Origin: Phaeospirillum sp.
Lineage (GTDB): Bacteria > Pseudomonadota > Alphaproteobacteria > Rhodospirillales > Magnetospirillaceae
Direction: 5' to 3'
DNA length: 64,000 nucleotides
Assembly: GCA_030651575.1 (NCBI GenBank)
Contig: JAUSFB010000030.1
Span: 1 to 64,000, forward strand
Shown: positions 56,587 to 64,000 of the stretch, piece by piece
Position numbering within the stretch: position 1 is the first letter of the stretch
Layout of the letters: each line of letters begins with the position of its first letter
Notes under the pieces: generated by a model
Told to the model about the DNA's origin: nothing
Seen by the model: only the letters and a program-made list of their open reading frames with translations
Database searches by the model: none
Program-made: the position numbers and the translations under genes

Positions 56587-57378
56587 TCATGCGTGTGGCT
56601 GTCGGTTATGTCCGGCCAGTGCCTCTTCCCGCGTGCGGAATCCCAGTTCCAGCAGCAGCGGCGGTTCCAGTCCGGACGTCGCCAGGGCGGCGCGGTCGGC
56701 CAGCACTTCGGCGGCGGGGCCGTGCCGCGCCACCCGGCCGCCGTTGAACAGCGCCACCTCGTCGGCGAAGGCCCAGGCCAGATCCACGTCGTGGGTGGTG
56801 AAGACCAGGGTGGTTCCGGCCTTGGACAGCTGCCCCAGGGCTTCCAGCAGCCGCTTGGCTCCCTGGTGGTCGAGGCCGGCGACCGGTTCGTCCAGCAGCA
56901 GCACTTCGGGCCGCATGGCCAGGGCTCCGGCGATGGCGACGCGTTTTTTCTGGCCGAAGGACAGCATATGGGTGGCGCGCTCGGCCAGTTCGGCGATGCC
57001 CAGGGCCGCCAGCGCCTCGGCCACCCGTATCCGGGTCTCGGCCTGATCGAGGCCCAGATTGAGCGGCCCGAACGAGACATCCTCCGCCACCGTGGCGGCG
57101 AACAGCTGGTCGTCGGGTTCTTGCAGCACCAGCCCGACCCGGCGACGCCACCCGGCCAGTCCGGCGCTGGAATAGGCTGCGGCGACGCCGTCCAGCAGCA
57201 CCTGTCCGTCCTGGGGCTTCAGGGTGCCGTTGAGGTGCAGCAGCAAGGTACTCTTGCCGGCGCCGTTGGGGCCGAGCACCGCCAGCCGCCGTCCGCGCCC
57301 GACGGTCAGGCAAAGCCCATCCAGCGCCATGACGCCGCCGGGATAGGCGTAGGACAGGGCGCGGGCTTCTAGAACCAC
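56587..57378 (-). CDS. cbiO: Cobalt ECF transporter ATPase CbiO
   Basis: The 263-residue ATPase has Walker A GPNGAGKSTLLLHLNG, the Q-loop VLQEPDDQLFAATVAEDV characteristic of ECF ATPases, a signature reading LSFGQKKRVAIAGAL, and Walker B VLLLDEPVAGLD. It energises the CbiMNQ cobalt importer. Its start overlaps cbiQ by ten bases. Confidence 0.94.
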   Translation of the reverse strand: MVLEARALSYAYPGGVMALDGLCLTVGRGRRLAVLGPNGAGKSTLLLHLNGTLKPQDGQVLLDGVAAAYSSAGLAGWRRRVGLVLQEPDDQLFAATVAEDVSFGPLNLGLDQAETRIRVAEALAALGIAELAERATHMLSFGQKKRVAIAGALAMRPEVLLLDEPVAGLDHQGAKRLLEALGQLSKAGTTLVFTTHDVDLAWAFADEVALFNGGRVARHGPAAEVLADRAALATSGLEPPLLLELGFRTREEALAGHNRQPHA

Positions 57379-58100
57379 AGGCAGACCCCGGCTAGGCCGG
57401 CCTCGGCGGTCAGCACCAGCGTCAGCGCCGGCGCCGAGACCGGCCGGGCCGGCGACAACATGGGCAGCGAGCCGTTAAAGCCACGGGCCGCCAGTCCGAT
57501 CTCCAGCCGACGGGCGCGGTCCATGGCGCGCGGCAGCAGCATGGCGATCAGCAGGCCCAGCGAGCGGATGGCGCGTCGTCCGTTGCTCCAGCCCAGCCGC
57601 GACTCCTGGGCGATGCGAATGGCGGCGGCGGCGTCCAGCAGCAGGAACAGGAACCGCCAGGTCAGCAGCGCCACCTCGGCGATTTCGGCCGGCAGGCCCA
57701 GCCGGCGCAATCCCCGGATCATGTCGGGGGTGGGGGTGGTGACCGCCAGCAGCAGCAGGCAGGCCGCCGCCGCCGAGGCCCGCAGCACCACCGATGCGGC
57801 CCTGGCTCCGTGATCGGCGGCAAGGCCGAATCCGTCCGGTCCCAGCTCCACCAGCAGGGTCGCGGAGCCGGTCAGCACGAAGCCCAGCGGGGCGGCGTTC
57901 AGCCGCAGCCAGTCGGCCAGCCCGATCCGGGCGCCGATCAGGGCCGCGCCCCAGGCGGCGACCAGCACCAGCGCCGCCCCCGGCCAGGGCGGCAGCGCCA
58001 GCGCCAGAATCAGAAGGCCCAGGGCGAGCGCCGCTTTTTCGATCAGCGCCCGATTCCGCCAGGGGCTCGCCTGGGCGAGGCGGTCGATGGTCAGGCTCAT
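57369..58100 (-). CDS. cbiQ: Cobalt ECF transporter transmembrane protein CbiQ
   Basis: The 243-residue membrane protein has about five helices and the ECF T-component motif with Ala-Arg-Gly (GLAARGFNGSL, usual AxRG). It couples CbiO to the substrate-binding CbiM. The ATG at 58100 overlaps the cbiN stop as ATGA. The upstream open frame is a shadow. Confidence 0.9.
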   Translation of the reverse strand: MSLTIDRLAQASPWRNRALIEKAALALGLLILALALPPWPGAALVLVAAWGAALIGARIGLADWLRLNAAPLGFVLTGSATLLVELGPDGFGLAADHGARAASVVLRASAAAACLLLLAVTTPTPDMIRGLRRLGLPAEIAEVALLTWRFLFLLLDAAAAIRIAQESRLGWSNGRRAIRSLGLLIAMLLPRAMDRARRLEIGLAARGFNGSLPMLSPARPVSAPALTLVLTAEAGLAGVCLWF

Positions 58101-58372
58101 TGATCCGGGCGGCCTCGGCTGCGGCCGATGACATAGCCCAAAATCCCGGCCCCGAAGGCGGCCTGCAAGGCGAACAGGGTGCCCTCCAGCTCCTTGCCGG
58201 GCGGCTGCCACAGGGGGCCGGTCCATTTCCGGTAGTCGGGGTTGGAGGCGGTCACCACTTCGCTGGCGGCGTCGTCGGTGCCGCCGAACGGGGCCGTGGG
58301 GTTGAGAACCAGCGGTACCGCCAGGATCAGCGCCGCCAGTCCCAGCAGCAGGGCGTTCACGCGCGCGGTCAT
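58097..58372 (-). CDS. cbiN: Cobalt transport auxiliary protein CbiN
   Basis: The 91-residue protein has two membrane helices flanking a short periplasmic loop with the family-like FGGTDDAA and NPDYRKW stretches, and [20 protein letters not shown] near the end. CbiN helps load Co2+ into CbiM. It overlaps cbiM and cbiQ by four bases each. Confidence 0.92.
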   Translation of the reverse strand: MTARVNALLLGLAALILAVPLVLNPTAPFGGTDDAASEVVTASNPDYRKWTGPLWQPPGKELEGTLFALQAAFGAGILGYVIGRSRGRPDQ

Positions 58373-59022
58373 GTCTTGGCCCCCACGATGCGAAGCTGGC
58401 CACGGGCGGCCAGGGCGTTGACCACCACGATGGTGACCAGACCCTCGGCCACCGCCAGCGGCGCCTGGGTCACGGCGAAGATACCGGCGAACTTGACGAA
58501 GGCGCCGCCGAAGCCGGACGCCGCGTCGGGAAAGGCCAGGGCCAGCTGCGCCGAGGTCACCACATAGGTGGCGAGGTCGCCCAGCAGCGCCGAGGCGAAG
58601 ATGCCGACCGCCATGGGCAGTCCCAGCCTTTCCGCCACCCGCCACACCGCCCAGGCCACCCAGGGGCCGGCGATGGCCATGGAGAATATGTTGGCCCCCA
58701 GGGTGGTCAGCCCGCCATGGGCCAGCAGCAACGCCTGGAACAGCAGCACCATGGCACCCATCACCGCCATGACCGGCGGGCCGAACATCATGGCTCCCAG
58801 ACTGGTGCCGGTGGGGTGCGAGCACGACCCGGTGACGCTGGGCAGCTTTAGGGCCGACAGCACGAAGGTGAAGCCGCCGGCGGCGGCCAGTTGCAGGCGG
58901 GCCTCGGGCCGTTCGGCGACGATGCGCCGGAGGCGTCTGGCCCCCGCCACCACGAAGGGGGCGGAGACGACTGTCCAGGCCAGGGCGTGCCCGGCCGGGA
59001 GGAATCCTTCCATGATATGCAT
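58369..59022 (-). CDS. cbiM: Cobalt ECF transporter substrate-binding protein CbiM
   Basis: The 217-residue membrane protein starts [16 protein letters not shown], where the N-terminal Met-His are the Co2+ ligands in this family. It also has [18 protein letters not shown] and [18 protein letters not shown]. It is the first gene of cbiMNQO and lies below a cobalamin riboswitch, so cobalt uptake should fall when B12 is plentiful. Confidence 0.96.
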   Translation of the reverse strand: MHIMEGFLPAGHALAWTVVSAPFVVAGARRLRRIVAERPEARLQLAAAGGFTFVLSALKLPSVTGSCSHPTGTSLGAMMFGPPVMAVMGAMVLLFQALLLAHGGLTTLGANIFSMAIAGPWVAWAVWRVAERLGLPMAVGIFASALLGDLATYVVTSAQLALAFPDAASGFGGAFVKFAGIFAVTQAPLAVAEGLVTIVVVNALAARGQLRIVGAKT

Positions 59023-59044
59023 TGGGTCGATAGACTCCGCTTGT

Positions 59045-59122
59045 CGAGAGACGCGTCGTTGCGAAACGGAAATCCAAAACCCACCAGCACACCCCGGCCG
59101 AACAGGCTCGCAACGACTCTCG
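59045..59122 (-). promoter_or_regulatory. Long stem-loop in the riboswitch expression platform
   Basis: CGAGAG (59045-59050) plus TCGTTGCGA (59056-59064) pair with TCGCAACGACTCTCG (59108-59122): 15 base pairs with one five-base bulge, between the B12 aptamer and the cbiM start. No U-tract follows, so it is more likely part of a translational switch or anti-structure than a terminator. Confidence 0.6.
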
Positions 59123-59312
59123 TGATGGCAGGTCTCCTGACTCGCGGGTCATGAGGTTCGGCATAGCCTTCCCAGTCGATCTTCCGACCAGTGGCGTCTC
59201 GAAGGCCGAACCCTCTCCGCTTACAGTTGCGGGGGCAGCCGCGGAATCGGCCCCTTTTCGGGCGCCTCACCACGTTCCCTTTTCACCCAAGGCCGTTGAA
59301 AGCCCCAGGAAC
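59122..59312 (-). promoter_or_regulatory. Cobalamin (B12) riboswitch
   Basis: Read on the minus strand, the leader holds the conserved aptamer pieces in order. They are AAAAGGGAAC with GGTGAGG, the CTGCCCCCGCAACTGTAAGC block, GCCACTGG and GGGAAGGC. The B12-box region GTCAGGAGACCTGCC comes last (ending near 59127). These match the cobalamin riboswitch class, which turns expression down when adenosylcobalamin binds. It lies about 100 nt upstream of cbiM. Exact outer boundaries are approximate. Confidence 0.95.
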
Positions 59313-59322
59313 CATCGCGGCC

Positions 59323-59351
59323 ACTATAATTTCGCCACGATTGAGATGCAA
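59323..59351 (-). promoter_or_regulatory. Promoter of the cbiMNQO operon
   Basis: On the minus strand TTGCAT (59351-59346) and TATAGT (59328-59323) are separated by exactly 17 bases and end about 15-20 bp before the first conserved riboswitch bases. This is a good sigma-70-type match. Confidence 0.65.
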
Positions 59352-59545
59352 ACCATTCGCGAGGTGTTATACCGACGAGCCGATGAAATCGTTCATTGTC
59401 TCGGAGTTGCGGGCAAGGCCCGGCGCGCCACATGGCGCGAAAGCCAAGCGAACGGCGTTCGCGCGGACCGAGGGACAATGAAGCGAGTCAATTTATTGGC
59501 TCGCCGATGTTAGGTTAGGTTTCGCATCTCGACGGAGGTTTTTAC

Positions 59546-60244
59546 GTGACCCACACCATCGCGCTGGTCGATGACGACCGCAATATCCTGACTTCGGTGT
59601 CGATGGCGCTGGAGGCCGAGGGCTTCAAGGTCCGCACCTATACCGACGGAGCCGAGGCGCTGCGCGGCCTGACCAGCCAGCCCGCCGATATCGCCGTGCT
59701 CGACATCAAGATGCCGCGCATGGATGGGATGGAGCTGTTGCAACGCCTGCGCAAGACCTCGGCCATTCCGGTGATCTTCCTGACCTCCAAGGATGACGAG
59801 ATCGACGAATTGCTCGGCCTGCGCATGGGGGCCGACGACTACATCAAGAAGCCGTTTTCGCAAAAGCTGCTGATCGAGCGCATCCGCGCCCTGATCCGCC
59901 GGTTGGAGATCAATGCCGGCGGCGGCGGCGGCGAGGGCGGCGACGTCATGGTGCGCGGTCAGCTGGTGCTGGATCCGGGCCGGCATGTCTGCACCTGGAA
60001 AGCCGCCAAGGTCGACCTTACCGTCACCGAGTTCCTGTTGCTGAAGGCGCTGGTCCTGCGTCCCGGCCATGTGAAGAACCGCGATCAGCTGATCGATGCC
60101 GCCTATGGCGAGTCCATCTATGTGGACGACCGCACCATCGACAGCCACATCAAGCGCCTGCGCAAGAAATTCCGCGATGTGGACGAGGGCTTCAGCAACA
60201 TCGAAACCCTGTACGGGGTCGGGTATCGCTATAGTGACGAATGA
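59546..60244 (+). CDS. chvI: OmpR-family response regulator ChvI
   Basis: The 232-residue regulator has a receiver domain ([12 protein letters not shown], phosphoacceptor Asp in VLDIKMP, Lys in IKKPFS) and a winged-helix output domain ([39 protein letters not shown]). It matches ChvI, which controls envelope and acid-stress genes in alphaproteobacteria. A Gly-rich linker of about 12 residues joins the domains. The start is GTG with GGAGG ahead. The ChvG gene overlaps its end. Confidence 0.93.
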   Translation: MTHTIALVDDDRNILTSVSMALEAEGFKVRTYTDGAEALRGLTSQPADIAVLDIKMPRMDGMELLQRLRKTSAIPVIFLTSKDDEIDELLGLRMGADDYIKKPFSQKLLIERIRALIRRLEINAGGGGGEGGDVMVRGQLVLDPGRHVCTWKAAKVDLTVTEFLLLKALVLRPGHVKNRDQLIDAAYGESIYVDDRTIDSHIKRLRKKFRDVDEGFSNIETLYGVGYRYSDE

Positions 60245-61853
60245 CGTGGCGAAGCGGAAATTGCCGCGCTGGCGGCCGCTGGCCTCGCCGCTGACCCGGC
60301 GGATCCTGGCGGTCAATCTGCTGGCGCCGGTGGTGCTGGTGGTGGGGTTGCTCTATCTCGACCACTACAAGCAGGGACTGATCCGTACCGAGCTGGAGGG
60401 GCTGGGAACCCAGGCCCAGATGATGGCGGCGGCCATCGGCGAAAGCGCGGTGATCGAGGAAGAGCGCGGCCAGCTCGAAATCAATCACGATACGGCGCAG
60501 CAGATGATCCGGCGGTTGGCCGAGCCCGCCAAGCTGCGCGCCCGGCTGTTTGGTCCGGTGGGGGAACTGGCCGCCGATTCGCGCGTCCGCCAGGGTTCCA
60601 ACGGCATGGTCCATATCGAGGAATTGCCGGCGCCGCGCATTCCCCATTGGACCGATCGGCTGCGGCTGGTGTGGGAGCGTTTGACCCGCTGGATTCCCGC
60701 CGACGAATCGCTGCCGCTTTACGTGGATCGCTCCCACCCCCGCGCCAACGACTATGCCGAGGTGATGAGCGCCATGGGCGGCCGGCTGGGCTGGGCGGTG
60801 CGGGTCCGCAAAAGCGGCGCGCTGGTCTTGTCGGTGGCGGTGCCGGTGCAGCATTACAAGCAGGTGGTGGGGGCGCTGCTGATCACCGCCGATGGCGCCA
60901 ATATCGCCCGCTCGCTGTTCCAGGTCCGGGTCGCCATCCTGGAAGCCTTCGCCCTGTCGCTGGCCATCACCTTTGGCCTGTCGCTTTACATGGCCGGCAC
61001 CATCGCCCGGCCGATTCGCCGGTTGGCTCTGGCGGCCGAGCGGGTCCGTCACGGCCATGGCCGGACCCACTCCATCCCCGACCTGTCGGCGCGCAAGGAC
61101 GAGATCGGCGAGCTGTCGCTGGCGCTGAAAGACATGACCGAGTCCATGTGGCGGCGCATGGACGCCATCGAGGCTTTTGCCGCCGACGTCTCGCACGAGA
61201 TCAAAAATCCGCTGACATCCTTGCGCTCGGCGGTGGAGACGGCGGTCCATATCGACAATCCCGACCAGCAACGCAAGCTGATGGCGATCATCCTTGACGA
61301 TGTGGGGCGGCTGAACCGGCTGATCAGCGACATTTCGGACGCGTCGCGCGTCGATGCCGAGATGTCGCGCGTTGAAACCGCCCCGGTGGCCCTGGCCGCC
61401 ATCTTGGAGACTCTGGTCGAGGTCTATCGCGCCACCACCACCACCGGGCAGGACGTGACCTTTACCCTGGAGCGGCCGGGGGGCGACCCGCTGGTGGTGC
61501 AGGGCCTGGAATCGCGGCTGGTCCAGGTGCTGCGCAATCTGATCGCCAACGCCATCTCGTTCAGTCCTCCCGGCGGCGCTATTGTCTTGCGGGCGGGCCG
61601 GGCCGAGGATGGCGCGATCCATGTGGTGGTCCAAGACGACGGCCCCGGCATTCCCGCCAACAAGCTGGAGGCCATCTTCGAGCGTTTTTACTCCGAACGG
61701 CCGGAGGGCGAGAAGTTCGGCACCCATTCCGGCCTGGGCCTGTCCATCTCGAAACAGATCATCGACGCCCATGGCGGCATCCTGCGGGCCGAGAATCGGG
61801 CCGAGGGCGGCGCCCGTTTTATCGTTGAATTACCCGCCCGAATTTCGCCGTAA
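60234..61853 (+). CDS. chvG: Sensor histidine kinase ChvG
   Basis: The product is about 539 residues with two membrane helices (near 23-43 and 235-260) around a periplasmic sensor, then HAMP, HisKA ([20 protein letters not shown]) and an HATPase domain ([31 protein letters not shown]). It phosphorylates ChvI. The first usable start is GTG at 60234, inside chvI; GTG at 60246, just after the chvI stop, is equally possible. In many relatives hprK follows, but here it does not. Confidence 0.92.
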   Translation: MTNDVAKRKLPRWRPLASPLTRRILAVNLLAPVVLVVGLLYLDHYKQGLIRTELEGLGTQAQMMAAAIGESAVIEEERGQLEINHDTAQQMIRRLAEPAKLRARLFGPVGELAADSRVRQGSNGMVHIEELPAPRIPHWTDRLRLVWERLTRWIPADESLPLYVDRSHPRANDYAEVMSAMGGRLGWAVRVRKSGALVLSVAVPVQHYKQVVGALLITADGANIARSLFQVRVAILEAFALSLAITFGLSLYMAGTIARPIRRLALAAERVRHGHGRTHSIPDLSARKDEIGELSLALKDMTESMWRRMDAIEAFAADVSHEIKNPLTSLRSAVETAVHIDNPDQQRKLMAIILDDVGRLNRLISDISDASRVDAEMSRVETAPVALAAILETLVEVYRATTTTGQDVTFTLERPGGDPLVVQGLESRLVQVLRNLIANAISFSPPGGAIVLRAGRAEDGAIHVVVQDDGPGIPANKLEAIFERFYSERPEGEKFGTHSGLGLSISKQIIDAHGGILRAENRAEGGARFIVELPARISP

Positions 61854-61899
61854 TGGGATGGTGTGATACTCATCGTCGAATCCTTGGGGAGTGCCCGTC

Positions 61900-62223
61900 A
61901 TGAAAAAGATCATCATTGCCGCCCTGCTTGCCGCCCTGCCGGTTTTCCTGACGGCGCCGGCCTCGGCGCAGGAGCGGGGCGAAATGCGCCGCGACCGCCA
62001 GGAGATCCGCAAGGATCAGCGCGACATCGGTCAGGACCGCCGCGAGGCCATGCAGGACCGCAACCAACTGCGCAAGGACATGAAGTCCGGCGACAAGGAC
62101 GCGATCGCCAAGGACCGCAAGGACCTGCGCGAGGACAAGCGCGAGATGCGCGAAGACAAGCGCGAGATGCGTGAGGACAGGCGTGAGATGCGCGAGGACA
62201 GGCGCGACCGCAAGGATCGCTAA
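61900..62223 (+). CDS. Secreted, highly charged repeat protein of unknown function
   Basis: The 107-residue precursor has a signal peptide (KKIIIAALLAALPVFLTAPA, then SAQ). The mature part has no hydrophobic core and consists almost entirely of Arg, Lys, Asp, Glu, Met and Gln, arranged in seven-residue steps such as REDKREM. It probably forms a single long charged helix. The ATG at 61900 has GGGGAG eight bases ahead; an in-frame GTG lies at 61891. It begins 46 bp after chvG and may be controlled by it. No family is recognised with confidence. Confidence 0.75.
   Translation: MKKIIIAALLAALPVFLTAPASAQERGEMRRDRQEIRKDQRDIGQDRREAMQDRNQLRKDMKSGDKDAIAKDRKDLREDKREMREDKREMREDRREMREDRRDRKDR
62128..62211 (+). 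repeat. 21-bp tandem repeats inside the charged-protein gene
   Basis: Four copies of a 21-base unit, the last one partial, run from 62128 (units at 62128, 62149, 62170 and 62191), each encoding REDKREM or REDRREM. They differ by a few third-position and A/G changes, indicating recent duplication with some divergence. Confidence 0.85.
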
Positions 62224-62409
62224 GTTGTATCGGCTATTCAGGGAATTCGGCTGATTTCGGTCCAGACCGTCTTTCAGACAGAGATTTCAGTCACAGGTGA
62301 ACACAGACGAATTGATAATATTTCCATCTGTGTCCCGCGCAGCGGGAATCTGTGGCCCATTTCCCGTCCTGTCCACTTGAATGTCGATTGACCCTGGAAC
62401 CTCACTTAT

Positions 62410-62438
62410 GCCAACGGCCGAAAGTTTCGACCGTTGGC
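62410..62438 (-). terminator. Inverted repeat just after gshA
   Basis: GCCAACGG (62410-62417) and CCGTTGGC (62431-62438), with CGAAA/TTTCG nested inside, form a near-continuous hairpin two bases beyond the gshA stop. A U-tract is lacking, so it may end or protect the 3' end of gshA mRNA. Confidence 0.5.
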
Positions 62439-62439
62439 G

Positions 62440-63807
62440 TCAGTACGCGTATTCACGGAAGATCGGATCGACGCTGCCTTGCCAGCGGCCGTTGAATGCG
62501 TCGAGCATGTCGTGGGCCGGGGTGCGGCCGGACTTGGCGATGGCCTCCAGCGTGTCGAGATAGATGCTCTCGTCACGGCCGGAATCGTTCAGGCGGTTGC
62601 GCCGTTTCAGGCCGCCGGAGGCCAGTTCCAGCACTTCGACCGCCAGATCGCGCACCGAACGGCCGCGGATGGTGGCCGACAGCGCCTGGGCCGGGACGTC
62701 CCGGCGCAGGGTCTCGCGCTCCTCGGCGGTCCAGTCCTTGACCAGCTGCCAGGCTCCGTCCAGGGCGATGTCGTCGTAAAGCAGGCCGGTCCATAGCGCC
62801 GGCAGGGCGCAGAGCCGCCGCCAGGGGCCGCCATCGGCGCCGCGCATCTCCAGGAACTTCTTCAGCCGGACCTCGGGGAAGGCGGTGGTCAGGTGATCGG
62901 CCCAGTCGCCCTCGGTGGGCAGTTCGCCGGGCAGGGCCGGCAGCTTGCCCACCAGGAAGTCGCGGAAGCTTTGGCCGGCGGCGTCGATATACTTGCCGTC
63001 GCGGTAGACGAAGTACATGGGCACGTCCAGCATCCAGTCGACGTAACGCTCGAACCCCATGCCGTCCTCGAAGGCGAAAGGCAAGGTGCCGGTGCGGTAC
63101 GGATCAGTGTCGGTCCAGACGGCGGCGCGGGCCGACAGCAGGCCCGACGGCTTGCCGTCGATAAAGGGCGAACTGGCGAACAGGGCGGTGGCGACGGGCT
63201 GCAACGCCAGCGACACCCGCAGCTTTTTCACCATGTCGGCTTCGGAGGCGAAGTCCAGATTCACCTGCACGGTGCAGGTGCGCAGCATCATGTCGAGGCC
63301 CTTGCCGCCCACCAGCGGCATATGGCGGCGCATGATGTCGTAGCGACCCTTGGGCATCCAGGGTGTGTCGTCGCGGCCCCATTTGGGCTGGAAGCCGACT
63401 CCCAGGAAGGCGATTCCCAGCTTGCCGGCCACCTGCTTGACCTGATCCAGGTGATGGGTGACCTCGCCGGCGGTCTGATGGATGGTCTCCATCAATCCGC
63501 CGGACAGCTCCAACTGGCCGCCGGGCTCCAGGCTGATGGCGGCGCCCTGGCGGTCATGCAGGGCGATGACGTTGCCGCCCTCCATGATCTGTTCCCAGCC
63601 AAGCGCGGCCAGCCCGTCCAGCATGGCCTTGACGCCGCACTCGCCCGGATAGGGCAGCGGGCGCAGATCGTCCAAGGTATAGCCGAATTTCTCGTGCTCG
63701 GTGCCTATGCGCCATGCGTCGCGCGGCTTGCAGCCGGATTCCAGGGACTCGACCAGCTGGCGCTTGCCGGTGATGGGCGCGTCGCTCGGCTTGGCGGGTG
63801 CGGACAT
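62440..63807 (-). CDS. gshA: Glutamate-cysteine ligase, plant/alphaproteobacterial type
   Basis: The 455-residue enzyme makes gamma-glutamylcysteine, the first step of glutathione synthesis. It belongs to the GCS2 group found in plants and alphaproteobacteria: [13 protein letters not shown] near residue 35, [42 protein letters not shown] and [12 protein letters not shown]. The ATG at 63807 begins about 190 bp before the window edge; nothing else is seen in that remainder. Confidence 0.95.
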   Translation of the reverse strand: MSAPAKPSDAPITGKRQLVESLESGCKPRDAWRIGTEHEKFGYTLDDLRPLPYPGECGVKAMLDGLAALGWEQIMEGGNVIALHDRQGAAISLEPGGQLELSGGLMETIHQTAGEVTHHLDQVKQVAGKLGIAFLGVGFQPKWGRDDTPWMPKGRYDIMRRHMPLVGGKGLDMMLRTCTVQVNLDFASEADMVKKLRVSLALQPVATALFASSPFIDGKPSGLLSARAAVWTDTDPYRTGTLPFAFEDGMGFERYVDWMLDVPMYFVYRDGKYIDAAGQSFRDFLVGKLPALPGELPTEGDWADHLTTAFPEVRLKKFLEMRGADGGPWRRLCALPALWTGLLYDDIALDGAWQLVKDWTAEERETLRRDVPAQALSATIRGRSVRDLAVEVLELASGGLKRRNRLNDSGRDESIYLDTLEAIAKSGRTPAHDMLDAFNGRWQGSVDPIFREYAY

Positions 63808-64000
63808 GGGACAGGTTCCTGCTCTATGGCGAAACGGGGGCTAGGGTCGTGGACCACGCTAGAGAACGACAGTGGCGACGAGGGCGTCAAGCGCCGAATC
63901 CGTCGACGGCTTCCCATATTCGTTCGCCCTGGACGCAATTAAGGTGTTGCGGAAAGCCCTGCTCTGCGTTTAGGTCACTGCCGATCCTTACCTGTTTGTT

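Noticed and set aside
1-64000. CRISPR arrays, complete prophage, insertion sequences, rRNA or magnetosome genes
   Set aside because: I looked for regular direct repeats, transposase or integrase motifs, rRNA core sequences and Mam-type proteins and found none.

Overview
This is a GC-rich, densely coded chromosomal window from an alphaproteobacterium. It most resembles the Rhodospirillales, and the Magnetospirillum group is my best guess. The basis is synteny: aminotransferase-hom-glpX-recJ, ffh-rpsP-rimM-trmD-rplS, kdsD-lptC-lptA-lptB-rpoN-ptsN and chvI-chvG, plus class I PhaC, an alphaproteobacterial Hsp20/DUF1150 pair and many c-di-GMP and chemotaxis proteins. No magnetosome, phage, IS or CRISPR genes are visible, so the genus remains an inference.

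Layout. 1-3.1 kb: the end of a diguanylate cyclase, an NhaD-type antiporter, a 47-codon relic of a ClC chloride channel, a small secreted protein and tRNA-Glu(UUC). 3.2-9.7 kb (minus): recJ, a glpX with altered active-site motifs, hom, an AlaC-type aminotransferase and an OmpA-like lipoprotein. 9.9-11.8 kb: phaC and its terminator. 11.9-27.9 kb, all minus: a haem-motif GGDEF/EAL protein, uvrC, a FolM-like reductase overlapping a pseudokinase, uvrB overlapping a TumE/TumA-type toxin-antitoxin pair, an RluA-type pseudouridine synthase, and the lactate oxidation genes dld and lutABC with an FCD regulator that lacks its DNA-binding domain. A lactate permease diverges at 28.1 kb.

29.9-40.4 kb (minus): leuB, leuD, leuC, rplS, trmD, rimM, rpsP, ffh, a hemerythrin and a large chemoreceptor with an internal PilZ domain. 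40.6-49.0 kb (mostly plus): kdsB, pheA, a TetR regulator (minus), then the Kdo/LPS-transport block kdsD, lptC, lptA, lptB, rpoN and ptsN. 49.0-49.8 kb: a DUF1150 protein and Hsp20.

49.9-56.1 kb is the most unusual part. It is a divergent surface-glycan-like cluster with an ABC exporter, a glycosyltransferase fused to a zinc alcohol dehydrogenase, a second CMP-Kdo-synthetase homologue, a TIM-barrel sugar isomerase and an SDR. It is followed by the relic of an AAA ATPase gene. 56.6-59.4 kb holds the cobalt importer cbiMNQO under a cobalamin riboswitch. 59.5-63.8 kb holds the ChvI/ChvG two-component system, a secreted charged-repeat protein and gshA.

Core housekeeping genes therefore alternate with small accessory insertions (toxin-antitoxin, glycan cluster, gene relics). 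The most interesting sites are the glycosyltransferase-dehydrogenase fusion cluster, the pseudokinase coupled to a pteridine-reductase-like enzyme, the toxin-antitoxin pair coupled to uvrB, and the FCD protein without a helix-turn-helix in the lactate locus.
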